Assembly: GCA_017399145.1 (NCBI GenBank)
Contig: JAFQEG010000021.1
Coordinates: 50,348-114,347, forward strand
Origin: Clostridia bacterium
GTDB lineage: Bacteria; Bacillota; Clostridia; Oscillospirales; CAG-272
Direction of reading: 5' to 3'
DNA: 64,000 bases
The notes beneath the pieces were generated by a model, which saw nothing but the letters and a program-made list of their open reading frames with translations, made no database searches and was not told the origin of the DNA. The position numbers and the translations under genes were made by a program. Position 1 is the stretch's first letter. Each line of letters starts with the position of its first letter. Positions 32,737-41,325 of this stretch are shown one piece after another.

Positions 32737-35700
32737 ATGAATAAGAATGACATTATAAAAAAGTATATTGTTGAATTTCTTCATGTAAATGATGAAGCCA
32801 ACAATCGCATGATGGATCTTTACGGAAGCGGAAGAGCAAACTCCATTACAATTAACATTTGTGACCGCATAAGCAATCAAGAGAAGCTTTACGACCGCAT
32901 CGTAAACAGAATAAAGGCTAGATATGGAAGACCTGCGAATACAGCACTTCGTGATAGCTCATTACAGGGTACTGTTGGAAACGTTGATGATGTAAACGTG
33001 CTGGACTGGGCGATTTTTAAATACGAGGACGTTGATAACGACTATAAGCTTAAGCTATTAAACAAGCTTGCAAATAGCTCCTTAGCTGAATTGAAGCAAA
33101 AGGGAGTAAACTCCTTATTTATGTCAGTAGGCGCTATTGAATGGGATATACCAGACCCAGACGACAGCCAAAAGACTATAAAAATCACAACACCACTATT
33201 GATTTTTCCAATCAAGCTAAATCGAGCACAGGGCTTAATGCCAGTTATGGTAGAATTTGTTGCAGACGATATAAGATTAAACCCATGTCTTATTGAGAAG
33301 ATTGGCCGTGTATATAATTTTGAGCTTGCAGAGAAATTCCCAAGCCCAAGACTTGTTGAGGGCTCAGTAGATATAGACGCACTTGATATTGTTGACTATT
33401 TTGCAAGAGTAAACACCTTTATAGGTGAAAACTTTAGAGATTCAAGAAGAGAGTTTAAGCTTTTGAATAATAATATAGCAATTTCCAACTTCAATAGCTT
33501 GGATATAGCTATGTATTACGACCTAATCAACCACCAAAAACAGCTTGAGGACAGCCAAATGATTGAAAAGCTATTTTCAAGCGTTGAAAGAATTGACAAC
33601 GAGCAGGTTGTAGCTCCTCTTATCACCTTGCCAGCAGATAGCGTACAAGAGAAAATTCTTTCAAGAGCAGTAAATGGCGATGATATGATAATTAAGGGCC
33701 CTCCAGGTACAGGAAAGACTCTTACAATTGCAAACCTTATAGCATCACTTATGGGTGCAGGTAAAAAGGTAATGTTCGTATCTGCTAAAACCTCAGCTCT
33801 TGCCGAGGTGTGCAACAAGCTACCTGAGTGCCTAAGACCATTCGTGCTAGAGCTATTCTGCGAAAGTGAGGCAGAGGCTGCAAACTTTAGCGTAACTGAC
33901 CTTACAAATTCTCTTAGAAGAGCAAGAGATGCAGAGCCTGTAAAGGATGAAAATCTACTTAAGCACGAAATTCAAGGCTATAAGAATAGAAAAAATGAAG
34001 CCTCTGACTATATTAGAAGCTACAAGGAGTACTATTTTACAAATCCAAATCCTGTTTCAGGACGTGCCTTTTATGCAACAATCAATAAGGCGTTAAAGTA
34101 CGAGGGTGACCCACAGCTAAGAGGTGCATTTATTGGAAGAACCTCTAGAATATCCGTTGAAGACTACAACAAAATGCAGGGCGCAGTAGAGCTATGCGAA
34201 ACTAACCTTAATCATATTACTAACAATGGTGAAAAGATTGCTGTTGACGGACCATGGTATGATGCTGAAACAACAGTAACCCCATTGATGATTGAGGGCG
34301 AAATCAACGAGGTAGTTGCAGGACTTAAGGTTATTTCAAGCAAGATAAGACAATTCCTAAAGGACCTTGGAATAAACGACAAGGACGGAGTAATTAAAAT
34401 AGCCTTGTTTATGTCAATAATTGAGGCTGAGCTTACCAAGGAAGAAATCAATAAAATAATTGTAGGAAACGTTCGTCACTCCTTGTTGCAAAATCTAAAG
34501 GATATGACAGTAGAATATTATCTTGATAGTGAGCGCAAGTCATATCTTGAGGAAGCTATTAAGGATAAGCTAACTCTAACAAGTCTTGACGAGGAGACAG
34601 TTGTAAATACAATTAAAGCTCTTGGTGAAAATGCAAAAACCAACAAGAGCGTAAATGAGCTTCGTGAGATTAAGGGCTCAATTGAAAAGATGAATCTTGC
34701 AGTTGAGGAGTCCTGTGATATAGTTCTTGACGTATTCGAAAGCTATAATCAAAAGGCAAATGATCTAGCAAGGATTGAAGAAGAAATAGATGGCCTTATT
34801 GTAGTAGTTGGTAAGCAAAGAGACGTTCGCAAGGAACTTCTTGAGCAACATAGCGAAACTCTTGCAAGGCTTGCTCAAAGGGATGTACAAAAGTTCTCAA
34901 TCTTTGAGGGTAAGGCTAAAAAGGCTTACGAGGAAATTGCAAAGCTTCCTATCAGCAAAAAGCCTACAATCAACGATGTTACAAAGGCTTGTGAGCTTTA
35001 CGAAATGATAAAGACCAAGGAAAACGAAAAGAAAGAGGTATTCAATCGTTTCGTTGAAATGTTCGGTGAGGAAATTACCGAGGAAGACGTTAACAAGGTA
35101 CAATCCTTCATCAGCCTAGGCACCAACAAGTCAGAGCAAAAGGAAATTCTCAACAATCTACTTAAAGAGGCACTTCTTGTTGAAAAGGCGCGTGGTATGA
35201 TAACCTCATCACTTGAAAGAGTTGAAAATGAGCTTAACAATAAGAATTCAACAGACCTTGCTGAGTGCTTAAAATATGCCTTTGAAAGAGCAAAGATTGG
35301 TGAACTATTTGGACAAGTGTGTGCTGAGCTAGGACTTGGTAAGGACAAGGAATTTACCGACCTAGAGGACGCAAACACAATCGTATCACTAAGAGAGCTT
35401 GCAGGATACTTTGTATATAACCAAACAAGAGTTGATACAATTTGTGAGTTCATAAAGGAAAAGGATAACATTTTAAACGGCTTAATTCAGCTAGGCGCAT
35501 TTGCACAAAAATACAATCTAAATCCCAAATATACCTATATTGGTTCACTTACACTTGTTGACATTGACCGCTTTATCGAGGATATTCCTGACGCAAGAAT
35601 AAGCAATGCTTGTCAACAGCTAAAGCAAACAATGGAGGAGGATGACCTAGGTTGCTTCAAATCATTCCTTGATTACTTTGCAACAGGAAAATCAAGACTT

Positions 35701-37353
35701 CCAAGAAGAGGTGAACTAAATATGTCACAACTTCTTGAGTATGCTTACTATAATGCTTGTACTATCGACACAGAGGGTGAGCTAACAAAGAATGGTGGAG
35801 CAGTATATGATGGAACTATGCTAAGAGCAATGGAAAAGAATCTTATTTCTTCCTCTTCAATGCTTGCAAGAAGCCAAGCAAAATATATTGCTCATAAGCT
35901 AAGCATTAAGGATAAGACCTCGCCAAAGTATGCGTTCTTAAATAACGAAAAACCAGCTAACATTAGCGCAAGAGTATTCTTTAAGCAAAACGCAAGTGCA
36001 ATTCTATCACTTGCAAGATGTGTGGTATTGTCACCATACTCAGTAAGTGTATTTATGAAGCCACAGGAATACTTTGATTACGACGTGCTTATCGTTGACG
36101 AGGCTTCTCAGCTTCACGCAAGAGAAATCTTACCTTGCTCAATTCGTGCAAAGCAGGTAGTTCTAGTTGGTGACCAAAACCAAATGCCACCAATCACCTA
36201 CTTCCAAAGAAAGGATAACAACACAAGCAAGGAGGACGACGAAACTGAGGGTAGCAACATGTCACAGGCAGATTCAATTCTCGACCTTGCTATTAAAAAC
36301 AAGTCTATTGCAACTTCTGAATTGCTATGTCACTATCGTAGTAGAAATGAGTCCTTGATTGCGTACTCACAGAAAAAATACTATGACGGCATGACAACCT
36401 TCCCAACCGCTAACCCAGAGGTTGACGGTCGTGGCTTGATTGACGTATATGTTGAGGGTAGCCACGTAAACGGCGAAAATATAGTTGAGGCAAAAAAGGT
36501 TGTTGAGCTTATTGAACAGCATTTTGAAACTTACTTCGACGAGGAAGCTCAGATGCTTCGCGAGTCACTTGGTGTAGTAGTATTCGGTAAGAGTCAGCTT
36601 GAATGTATTACAAAGCTCATTGATAAGAGAGATATAAGAAACAAGATAAATGCTGCAAGAGCAAACACAAGAGATAATCCTGACAAGACCTACTTCATCA
36701 CAGCAGTTGATGCAGTACAGGGTCAGGAAATCGAGCACTTAATTATATCCTTGACATATTGCAAGAAGAGTGCAGACGGCACAGTAAAGCAAAGCTTCGG
36801 TATGTTGAACAGAACTGATAACGGAGAAAGACTTGGCGAAAGAATATTCAATGTTGCCGTAACTCGTGCAATTAAGTCCTTGACCTTTGTTCACTCCGTT
36901 AAATCAAGCGAAATTACACATAAAAACCTATCACACCTACGTGAGTATCTAGAAATGCTAGAAAATCTAGGTAGCAAGAAGGATGAGGCTCAACCAAAAT
37001 TCGTTTCCAACAAGGATAAGGTTGACGAGTTTGCTCTAAGCATTAAGAGAGCAATATCTGAGCTTATCTCTGATGAGGACAGAATAGTTTATGGTTATGG
37101 TGTAACCGAAAAATCCTTAAGAATTCCAATCGTAATTCTCAATAAGGAAAAGACACATGCTGAGCTTGGTATTTTCTGTGAAACAGATATTAAGGATGGC
37201 GAAAGATACACAGACACTTGGGTTAACTACCCAGAAACCCTTGAGGTGCGCAACTGGACCCTTCACAGAATGTATATTCATGACTGGTACTTCAACCACG
37301 ATGTTGAGTTAAGGGCACTACAAAACGCAGTTCAACCATTCATTACAGAGTAA
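32737..37353 (+). CDS. SF1 (UPF1/DNA2-like, DUF4011-type) helicase, very large
   Basis: This is a 1538-residue protein. The N-terminus carries a DUF4011-like region (NSLFMSVGAIEWDIPDPDD ... ITTPLLIFPIKLNR). Motif I KGPPGTGKTLTIANLIA is near residue 320. After a coiled-coil insertion of several hundred residues come motif II IVDEASQLHAREILP near 1121, VVLVGDQNQMPP, HYRSRNESLI, VDAVQGQEIEHLIIS near 1323 and NVAVTRAIKSL near 1371. The last 100 residues (IPIVILNKEKTHAELGIFCE ... NYPETLEVRNWTLHRMYIHDWYFN) resemble the Vsr/MTES-type endonuclease domain that often ends such helicases, but the catalytic acidic residues look incomplete. AGGAGA-like GGGAGA favours the ATG at 32737 over a TTG at 32734. 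Confidence 0.88.
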   Translation: MNKNDIIKKYIVEFLHVNDEANNRMMDLYGSGRANSITINICDRISNQEKLYDRIVNRIKARYGRPANTALRDSSLQGTVGNVDDVNVLDWAIFKYEDVDNDYKLKLLNKLANSSLAELKQKGVNSLFMSVGAIEWDIPDPDDSQKTIKITTPLLIFPIKLNRAQGLMPVMVEFVADDIRLNPCLIEKIGRVYNFELAEKFPSPRLVEGSVDIDALDIVDYFARVNTFIGENFRDSRREFKLLNNNIAISNFNSLDIAMYYDLINHQKQLEDSQMIEKLFSSVERIDNEQVVAPLITLPADSVQEKILSRAVNGDDMIIKGPPGTGKTLTIANLIASLMGAGKKVMFVSAKTSALAEVCNKLPECLRPFVLELFCESEAEAANFSVTDLTNSLRRARDAEPVKDENLLKHEIQGYKNRKNEASDYIRSYKEYYFTNPNPVSGRAFYATINKALKYEGDPQLRGAFIGRTSRISVEDYNKMQGAVELCETNLNHITNNGEKIAVDGPWYDAETTVTPLMIEGEINEVVAGLKVISSKIRQFLKDLGINDKDGVIKIALFMSIIEAELTKEEINKIIVGNVRHSLLQNLKDMTVEYYLDSERKSYLEEAIKDKLTLTSLDEETVVNTIKALGENAKTNKSVNELREIKGSIEKMNLAVEESCDIVLDVFESYNQKANDLARIEEEIDGLIVVVGKQRDVRKELLEQHSETLARLAQRDVQKFSIFEGKAKKAYEEIAKLPISKKPTINDVTKACELYEMIKTKENEKKEVFNRFVEMFGEEITEEDVNKVQSFISLGTNKSEQKEILNNLLKEALLVEKARGMITSSLERVENELNNKNSTDLAECLKYAFERAKIGELFGQVCAELGLGKDKEFTDLEDANTIVSLRELAGYFVYNQTRVDTICEFIKEKDNILNGLIQLGAFAQKYNLNPKYTYIGSLTLVDIDRFIEDIPDARISNACQQLKQTMEEDDLGCFKSFLDYFATGKSRLPRRGELNMSQLLEYAYYNACTIDTEGELTKNGGAVYDGTMLRAMEKNLISSSSMLARSQAKYIAHKLSIKDKTSPKYAFLNNEKPANISARVFFKQNASAILSLARCVVLSPYSVSVFMKPQEYFDYDVLIVDEASQLHAREILPCSIRAKQVVLVGDQNQMPPITYFQRKDNNTSKEDDETEGSNMSQADSILDLAIKNKSIATSELLCHYRSRNESLIAYSQKKYYDGMTTFPTANPEVDGRGLIDVYVEGSHVNGENIVEAKKVVELIEQHFETYFDEEAQMLRESLGVVVFGKSQLECITKLIDKRDIRNKINAARANTRDNPDKTYFITAVDAVQGQEIEHLIISLTYCKKSADGTVKQSFGMLNRTDNGERLGERIFNVAVTRAIKSLTFVHSVKSSEITHKNLSHLREYLEMLENLGSKKDEAQPKFVSNKDKVDEFALSIKRAISELISDEDRIVYGYGVTEKSLRIPIVILNKEKTHAELGIFCETDIKDGERYTDTWVNYPETLEVRNWTLHRMYIHDWYFNHDVELRALQNAVQPFITE

Positions 37354-37367
37354 AAGAGGAGAAAATT

Positions 37368-38081
37368 ATGGATTCACAAAACAGAATGCTTGGTGGCAGA
37401 CAGCTTGGCCAATCAAGAGATGAAAACGTAAAGAAAAGAGCACTTATGAGATCTCTTGAGCAAAAGGAAAAGGATTCCGCAATGAAGTTCGATGAGCTAG
37501 TAAACAAGCTTAACGAAATTGAAGAATCAGACCTATCTCAAAAGAGCGTTTTAAAGGTTACACTAATCAACGCAATAAATATGATTGCACAGTTTAGAGA
37601 GGTTATTGAAGAGGTTAAAACCATTCAGCTTACCTTTGATGCTTTAACCACAACTCTAGGAATAGTAGACGATTCCTTTAAGCTAATACATACAATGGTT
37701 CAAGAGCAAATTGCTCAAGACCCAGGTGCCTTCTACGGCTCAAGGGTTTCTGCAGAGGTTGAACAGATGGGCAGAAGCATCAATAGACGCTTTGATGGCC
37801 TAGGTGCAGTTGTAGGTATTATGCCAAAGCTACATGGCTTTATGGGAAACCTTAATAACAAGATTGGTAGATCTATGGGTAAGGCAAGTAAAATAGGCAG
37901 AAAAAAGAGTAGCAACGATGATGGCAACTACGGTGCTGAGCTTTCACCACAAGCACTTGCTATGATCAATAAGAAGGGCATGAAATACAGTGGTGGCAAC
38001 TCAGGTGGTAGCTCTGACGGTGGTAACTCTGGAGGTAAACCAGTTCCACCATCTAGTGGCAAGCCATCAGAGGGTATTTAA
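37368..38081 (+). CDS. Small helical protein with Gly/Ser-rich tail
   Basis: This is a 237-residue cytosolic protein. Residues about 20-120 are helical with coiled-coil character (LEQKEKDSAMKFDELVNKLNEIEESD ... MIAQFREVIEEVKTIQLTF). A basic patch (GRSMGKASKIGRKKSS) near 175 is followed by a low-complexity Gly/Ser/Pro tail (GGNSGGSSDGGNSGGKPVPP). There is no TM segment or catalytic motif. It sits 14 bases after the SF1 helicase and 78 bases before the AAA ATPase. Size, helices and a flexible tail make it a plausible polymerising substrate or adaptor of that ATPase, but this is inference only. Confidence 0.75.
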   Translation: MDSQNRMLGGRQLGQSRDENVKKRALMRSLEQKEKDSAMKFDELVNKLNEIEESDLSQKSVLKVTLINAINMIAQFREVIEEVKTIQLTFDALTTTLGIVDDSFKLIHTMVQEQIAQDPGAFYGSRVSAEVEQMGRSINRRFDGLGAVVGIMPKLHGFMGNLNNKIGRSMGKASKIGRKKSSNDDGNYGAELSPQALAMINKKGMKYSGGNSGGSSDGGNSGGKPVPPSSGKPSEGI

Positions 38082-38100
38082 TATAACCAAACAAGCTATA

Positions 38101-38126
38101 ACGTGTGCCATCTTTATGGCACACGT
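38101..38126 (+). promoter_or_regulatory. Intercistronic hairpin without T tract
   Basis: ACGTGTGCCAT at 38101-38111 and ATGGCACACGT at 38116-38126 form a perfect 11-bp stem with a CTTT loop. No T run follows. It lies just ahead of the AAA ATPase gene. Confidence 0.65.
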
Positions 38127-38159
38127 GCCTAGCATAAAGCTAACGGAGGTATTAGATAA

Positions 38160-39398
38160 ATGGGAAAAATAAACAGAGGCAACAATAACGTAGATTACGA
38201 TGTAGCCGACGAGCAAAACAAAAGAAGAGACGAACAAAACACCGAGCTTCAATCATATATAGCTGAATACGATAAGCTAAAAATAGAGGTTATCAACACA
38301 AGAAAAGATAGCAAAAAGATGGCACCTGAGGAAAAGGTAGCAATTAGAAAGCTATATAACAAAATGTTCCGCTTAGCAAAAAAGATAAGCGAAATGGCAA
38401 CCTCTCAAACAACTATTGACGATTATAAGGAGGCTCAAAAGGTAACTAGCGCAAGAGCAAAGGAATACGGCTCTGCGATAGTAGGCGAGGCACCAAAGAC
38501 GAGAATGGAGGACATTCAAGGTCTTGAAAACGTAAAGGAGCTAATAAACAGCTTCCTATTTATGCTTAAAAACCCTGAGCTTGTAGCCCACTATAATGTT
38601 GAGGGTGGCTGTAATATGCTAATGTATGGAGCACCTGGTACAGGTAAGAGTATGTTCGCAGAGGCAGTAGCTAGCGAAATGGAGCTTCCTATCTTTACAA
38701 TAAAGCCCTCGGACATTTTCAAGCCTTATGTAGGTGAATCTGAGGCATCTATAAGAGACCTGTTTGCCGAGCTTGACACCTGTGACGATGGTGCAGTTGT
38801 GTTCATAGACGAGTGCGAAAGTATATTCGGTGTAAGAAAGGCTGGCTCAAACGACGCATCAAAGGCTGTAACAAACGAGCTTCTACAAGCAATGAACGGC
38901 TTTGGTGTTGATAGAAGAAAGATAATTATGATGGCAGCAACAAACTGTCCTGAAATGATTGACCCAGCATATCTTCGTTTCAAGCGTTTCTCTCACATAG
39001 TACACGTAACACCACCAGATACTGATGCGATAGAGGCACTAGTAAAGAGAAAGCTAAGATACGGCGCTCCTGAGATAGTAGATGGAAAGCCAGTACCTAA
39101 AAACAAGGCTCCTATTAAGCTAAATGCAGACGTAACCATTGACTACATTGTAAACGAAATAGAGAGAAGAAGAAAAAAGGTAAATGGCAAACCAACCCTA
39201 TACTTCACACCAGCCGACATCAACGGAATTATTGAAGAGGCTTGTCGTCAAGCACTTGTTTATATTCAAACAAATAAGCTAACCGAGCCAATTTCCCTTT
39301 CAAAGGAAATGTTCGAAAAGGCATTCGATAAGGTGCCACCAAGCGTAACCCAAGCAAAAATCGATGCTCTCGACAAATTTAGAGAACAGAACAAATAA
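38160..39398 (+). CDS. Vps4/katanin-like AAA ATPase, last gene of the operon
   Basis: This is a 412-residue classical AAA ATPase with one ATPase domain. Walker A is MYGAPGTGKSMFAEAVA near residue 156, pore loop SDIFKPYVGESE near 185, Walker B AVVFIDECESIFG near 213, sensor 1 MMAATN near 257, then DPAYLRFKRFSHIVHVTPP. The N-terminal 120 residues form charged helices (TELQSYIAEYDKLKIEV ... LYNKMFRLAKKISEM), comparable in position to the substrate-recruiting region of Vps4/katanin-type enzymes. It lacks FtsH membrane and protease parts. It is expected to form a hexamer that threads or disassembles a protein partner, possibly one of the operon's coiled-coil proteins. The ribosome site GGAGG precedes the ATG. 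Confidence 0.88.
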   Translation: MGKINRGNNNVDYDVADEQNKRRDEQNTELQSYIAEYDKLKIEVINTRKDSKKMAPEEKVAIRKLYNKMFRLAKKISEMATSQTTIDDYKEAQKVTSARAKEYGSAIVGEAPKTRMEDIQGLENVKELINSFLFMLKNPELVAHYNVEGGCNMLMYGAPGTGKSMFAEAVASEMELPIFTIKPSDIFKPYVGESEASIRDLFAELDTCDDGAVVFIDECESIFGVRKAGSNDASKAVTNELLQAMNGFGVDRRKIIMMAATNCPEMIDPAYLRFKRFSHIVHVTPPDTDAIEALVKRKLRYGAPEIVDGKPVPKNKAPIKLNADVTIDYIVNEIERRRKKVNGKPTLYFTPADINGIIEEACRQALVYIQTNKLTEPISLSKEMFEKAFDKVPPSVTQAKIDALDKFREQNK

Positions 39399-39400
39399 CA

Positions 39401-39432
39401 AAAAAGTACCTGCCAAAGCAGGTGCTTTTTTA
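39401..39432 (+). terminator. Terminator of the Hsp70-AAA operon
   Basis: AAAAGTACCTGC and GCAGGTGCTTTT pair with one mismatch around CAAA, followed by T residues, directly after the AAA stop codon. Confidence 0.85.
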
Positions 39433-39438
39433 GTTATA

Positions 39439-39570
39439 TCGACACAGGGTAGGCTATTTTTATAAGAAAAAGATCATACTGTGGCTAAAAAATGCAAGAC
39501 TGCTGACAAAGGCTTGAAAATTCGAAAAAACATTAAAAATGCGACACATGGTAGGGCTTTTTAATGAAAA
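39439..39570 (+). repeat. Two direct copies of the dispersed GACACAGGGTAG motif
   Basis: CGACACAGGGTAGGCTATTT begins at 39440 and CGACACATGGTAGGGCTTTT at 39542, in the same orientation and about 100 bases apart, between two terminators. The rest of the gap from 39399 to 39769 holds no gene I can support, only terminators, these repeats and a promoter. Confidence 0.6.
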
Positions 39571-39597
39571 GTGGGCGAAAGAGCCCACTTTTTTTGC
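39567..39597 (+). terminator. Second terminator upstream of the MoxR/vWA operon
   Basis: AAAAGTGGGC at 39567-39576 and GCCCACTTTT at 39582-39591 form a perfect 10-bp stem followed by T residues. Confidence 0.85.
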
Positions 39598-39674
39598 ATT
39601 TTAGGGTGGCGAAAGGGACAAAATGAATAAATTGTAACATTACAAAATTCGGTACTCTAATTTGGATAAAATTC

Positions 39675-39703
39675 TTGACTTAACAAGCATATTTTGTTAT
39701 AAT
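39675..39703 (+). promoter_or_regulatory. Promoter of the MoxR/DUF58/vWA operon
   Basis: TTGACT at 39675-39680, a 17-base spacer, TATAAT at 39698-39703. An AT-rich leader of about 60 nt precedes the ATG at 39770, with AGAAAGGA as ribosome site. Confidence 0.8.
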
Positions 39704-39769
39704 TATGCTGACTTTTTATTTTTATTTTAATATTTTAAATTATATTCTATATCTTTAGAAAGGATTTTT

Positions 39770-41305
39770 ATGGGCGATTTTTTCAAAAAAATTAAGCACA
39801 AGGCGCTTGCCATACGCATAGTAAAGGCGCTTTTGCTAGGCATAGCCGTAGGACTTCCCTTAATTGGTGTGCTTTTGCTTCTTAGAAGATTTGAGCTGAT
39901 TACTCTTATACCTGTTGGAATAATTTTTATAGGAATTGGCACGCTCTTAGCAGTTGGTGGCTTAGTCTATTTGCTTTTGCACCAAAACGACAAGTCCTTA
40001 GCTATAAGGCTTGATAAGGAAAAGAATCTTAGTGAAAGAATACAGACAAGCCTAGCCTTTAAAGACCAAGAGGGTCCAATGCTTGACCTACAAAGACAGG
40101 ATGCAGACAAAAAGCTTATGGAGGTTAAGGACGTAGGCTTAGGCTTAAAGAAAATTTGGATTTACATACTAGCCCTTGTAATTGGCGCAGGTGCTTTTGG
40201 TGTTTCCTTTATTTTCAATCCAGCACCAACTCCACCCACACCTCCCCCACCGGAAACCCCATTCAAGGTTACTGAGCTACAATTACTTGCCCTTGAGGAC
40301 CTGGTTGCTTACGTTGAAGCGGCGGAAATGCAGGACCCCTACAAGACGAGCGTTATATCCTCACTAACCACCTTTATAGACGAAATTAGGGTTGCCGAGA
40401 ATGAAACTCAAAGAGACACAGCCCTAGAAAAGGCAATAGACGAAATTCTTAAGCAAACAGACGATAGTAGCTATGGCGTTGAGGTTATAAATGCTCTTTG
40501 GTCAACAGGTATTGATACCTGCCGACTTTTGGCAAAGGCACTTAACTACTACGATTGGCCCAAGGAAAACGAATGGGACCGCTTCGTTGAAAAAATGACT
40601 GACCTAAGGACAGGCTTTGTACATATTGATGCAACTACTCAAAGCCCGGACCTTGAAAAAATGAAGGAAGATATTAAGGTTGTGTTATTATCTGCAAGTC
40701 AAGGAATTGACTTGTCAATTGCATCATCAAAAATCCCAGAAAATGACGTGCTAAGACTTGCCCTTGTGCGTCTTTCCACAGCCAACGAAATCAATATTGA
40801 CGGCACAAGAGTATTTGGATTTTCAATTCTTGCTGAGTTTATCGAGAAAAACGGATACACTAAGGCGCAAAGAGAGCTAGATGCAACAATCTCTGCCTTA
40901 AGCCCTGAAATATTCAAGGCACTTTCCCAAAATGCAATTAACACAGGTACAGGTGAGTACGCAATAACTCAGCTAGCCAGCATTTTTGGAATAAGAGCAC
41001 CTGAATTTAAACGACCAGACCTTTATGAGTCAACTGACCCTAACATACCAGGTAGCGAGGGCGGAGGCGGAGGAGGCGCAATCGGTGGCGGACCTACCTA
41101 TGGTAGCGACGATAAGGTTTACGACCCCTTTACCAACCAATACGTTGAATACGGCAAAATCCTAGATAAATACTACAACATTATGTTTGGTGGCTTATCA
41201 AGTGGAAGCTACACCGACGAGGAAAAGAAGGCACTTGAGGAATACTTCCAAATCCTATACGGTGGCTTTAAAGAAGAAGCACCAGACGAAAACGAGAATA
41301 ATTAA
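39770..41305 (+). CDS. Membrane protein of the Bat-like operon (DUF4175-like N-terminus)
   Basis: This is a 511-residue protein. TM segments lie at about 17-38, 42-68 and 125-147. Between them is a cytosolic segment SLAIRLDKEKNLSERIQTSLAF that resembles the DUF4175 pattern seen in MoxR/vWA operons. After the third TM come a Pro-rich linker (PTPPTPPPPETP) and a helical domain of about 260 residues, then a Gly-rich stretch (GGGGGGAIGGG) and an acidic end. It is first in the operon, 20 bases before moxR. It probably acts as a membrane scaffold for the MoxR/vWA complex; the detailed role is unknown. Confidence 0.78.
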   Translation: MGDFFKKIKHKALAIRIVKALLLGIAVGLPLIGVLLLLRRFELITLIPVGIIFIGIGTLLAVGGLVYLLLHQNDKSLAIRLDKEKNLSERIQTSLAFKDQEGPMLDLQRQDADKKLMEVKDVGLGLKKIWIYILALVIGAGAFGVSFIFNPAPTPPTPPPPETPFKVTELQLLALEDLVAYVEAAEMQDPYKTSVISSLTTFIDEIRVAENETQRDTALEKAIDEILKQTDDSSYGVEVINALWSTGIDTCRLLAKALNYYDWPKENEWDRFVEKMTDLRTGFVHIDATTQSPDLEKMKEDIKVVLLSASQGIDLSIASSKIPENDVLRLALVRLSTANEINIDGTRVFGFSILAEFIEKNGYTKAQRELDATISALSPEIFKALSQNAINTGTGEYAITQLASIFGIRAPEFKRPDLYESTDPNIPGSEGGGGGGAIGGGPTYGSDDKVYDPFTNQYVEYGKILDKYYNIMFGGLSSGSYTDEEKKALEEYFQILYGGFKEEAPDENENN

Positions 41306-41325
41306 AATGCGAGAGGAAAAAATAA

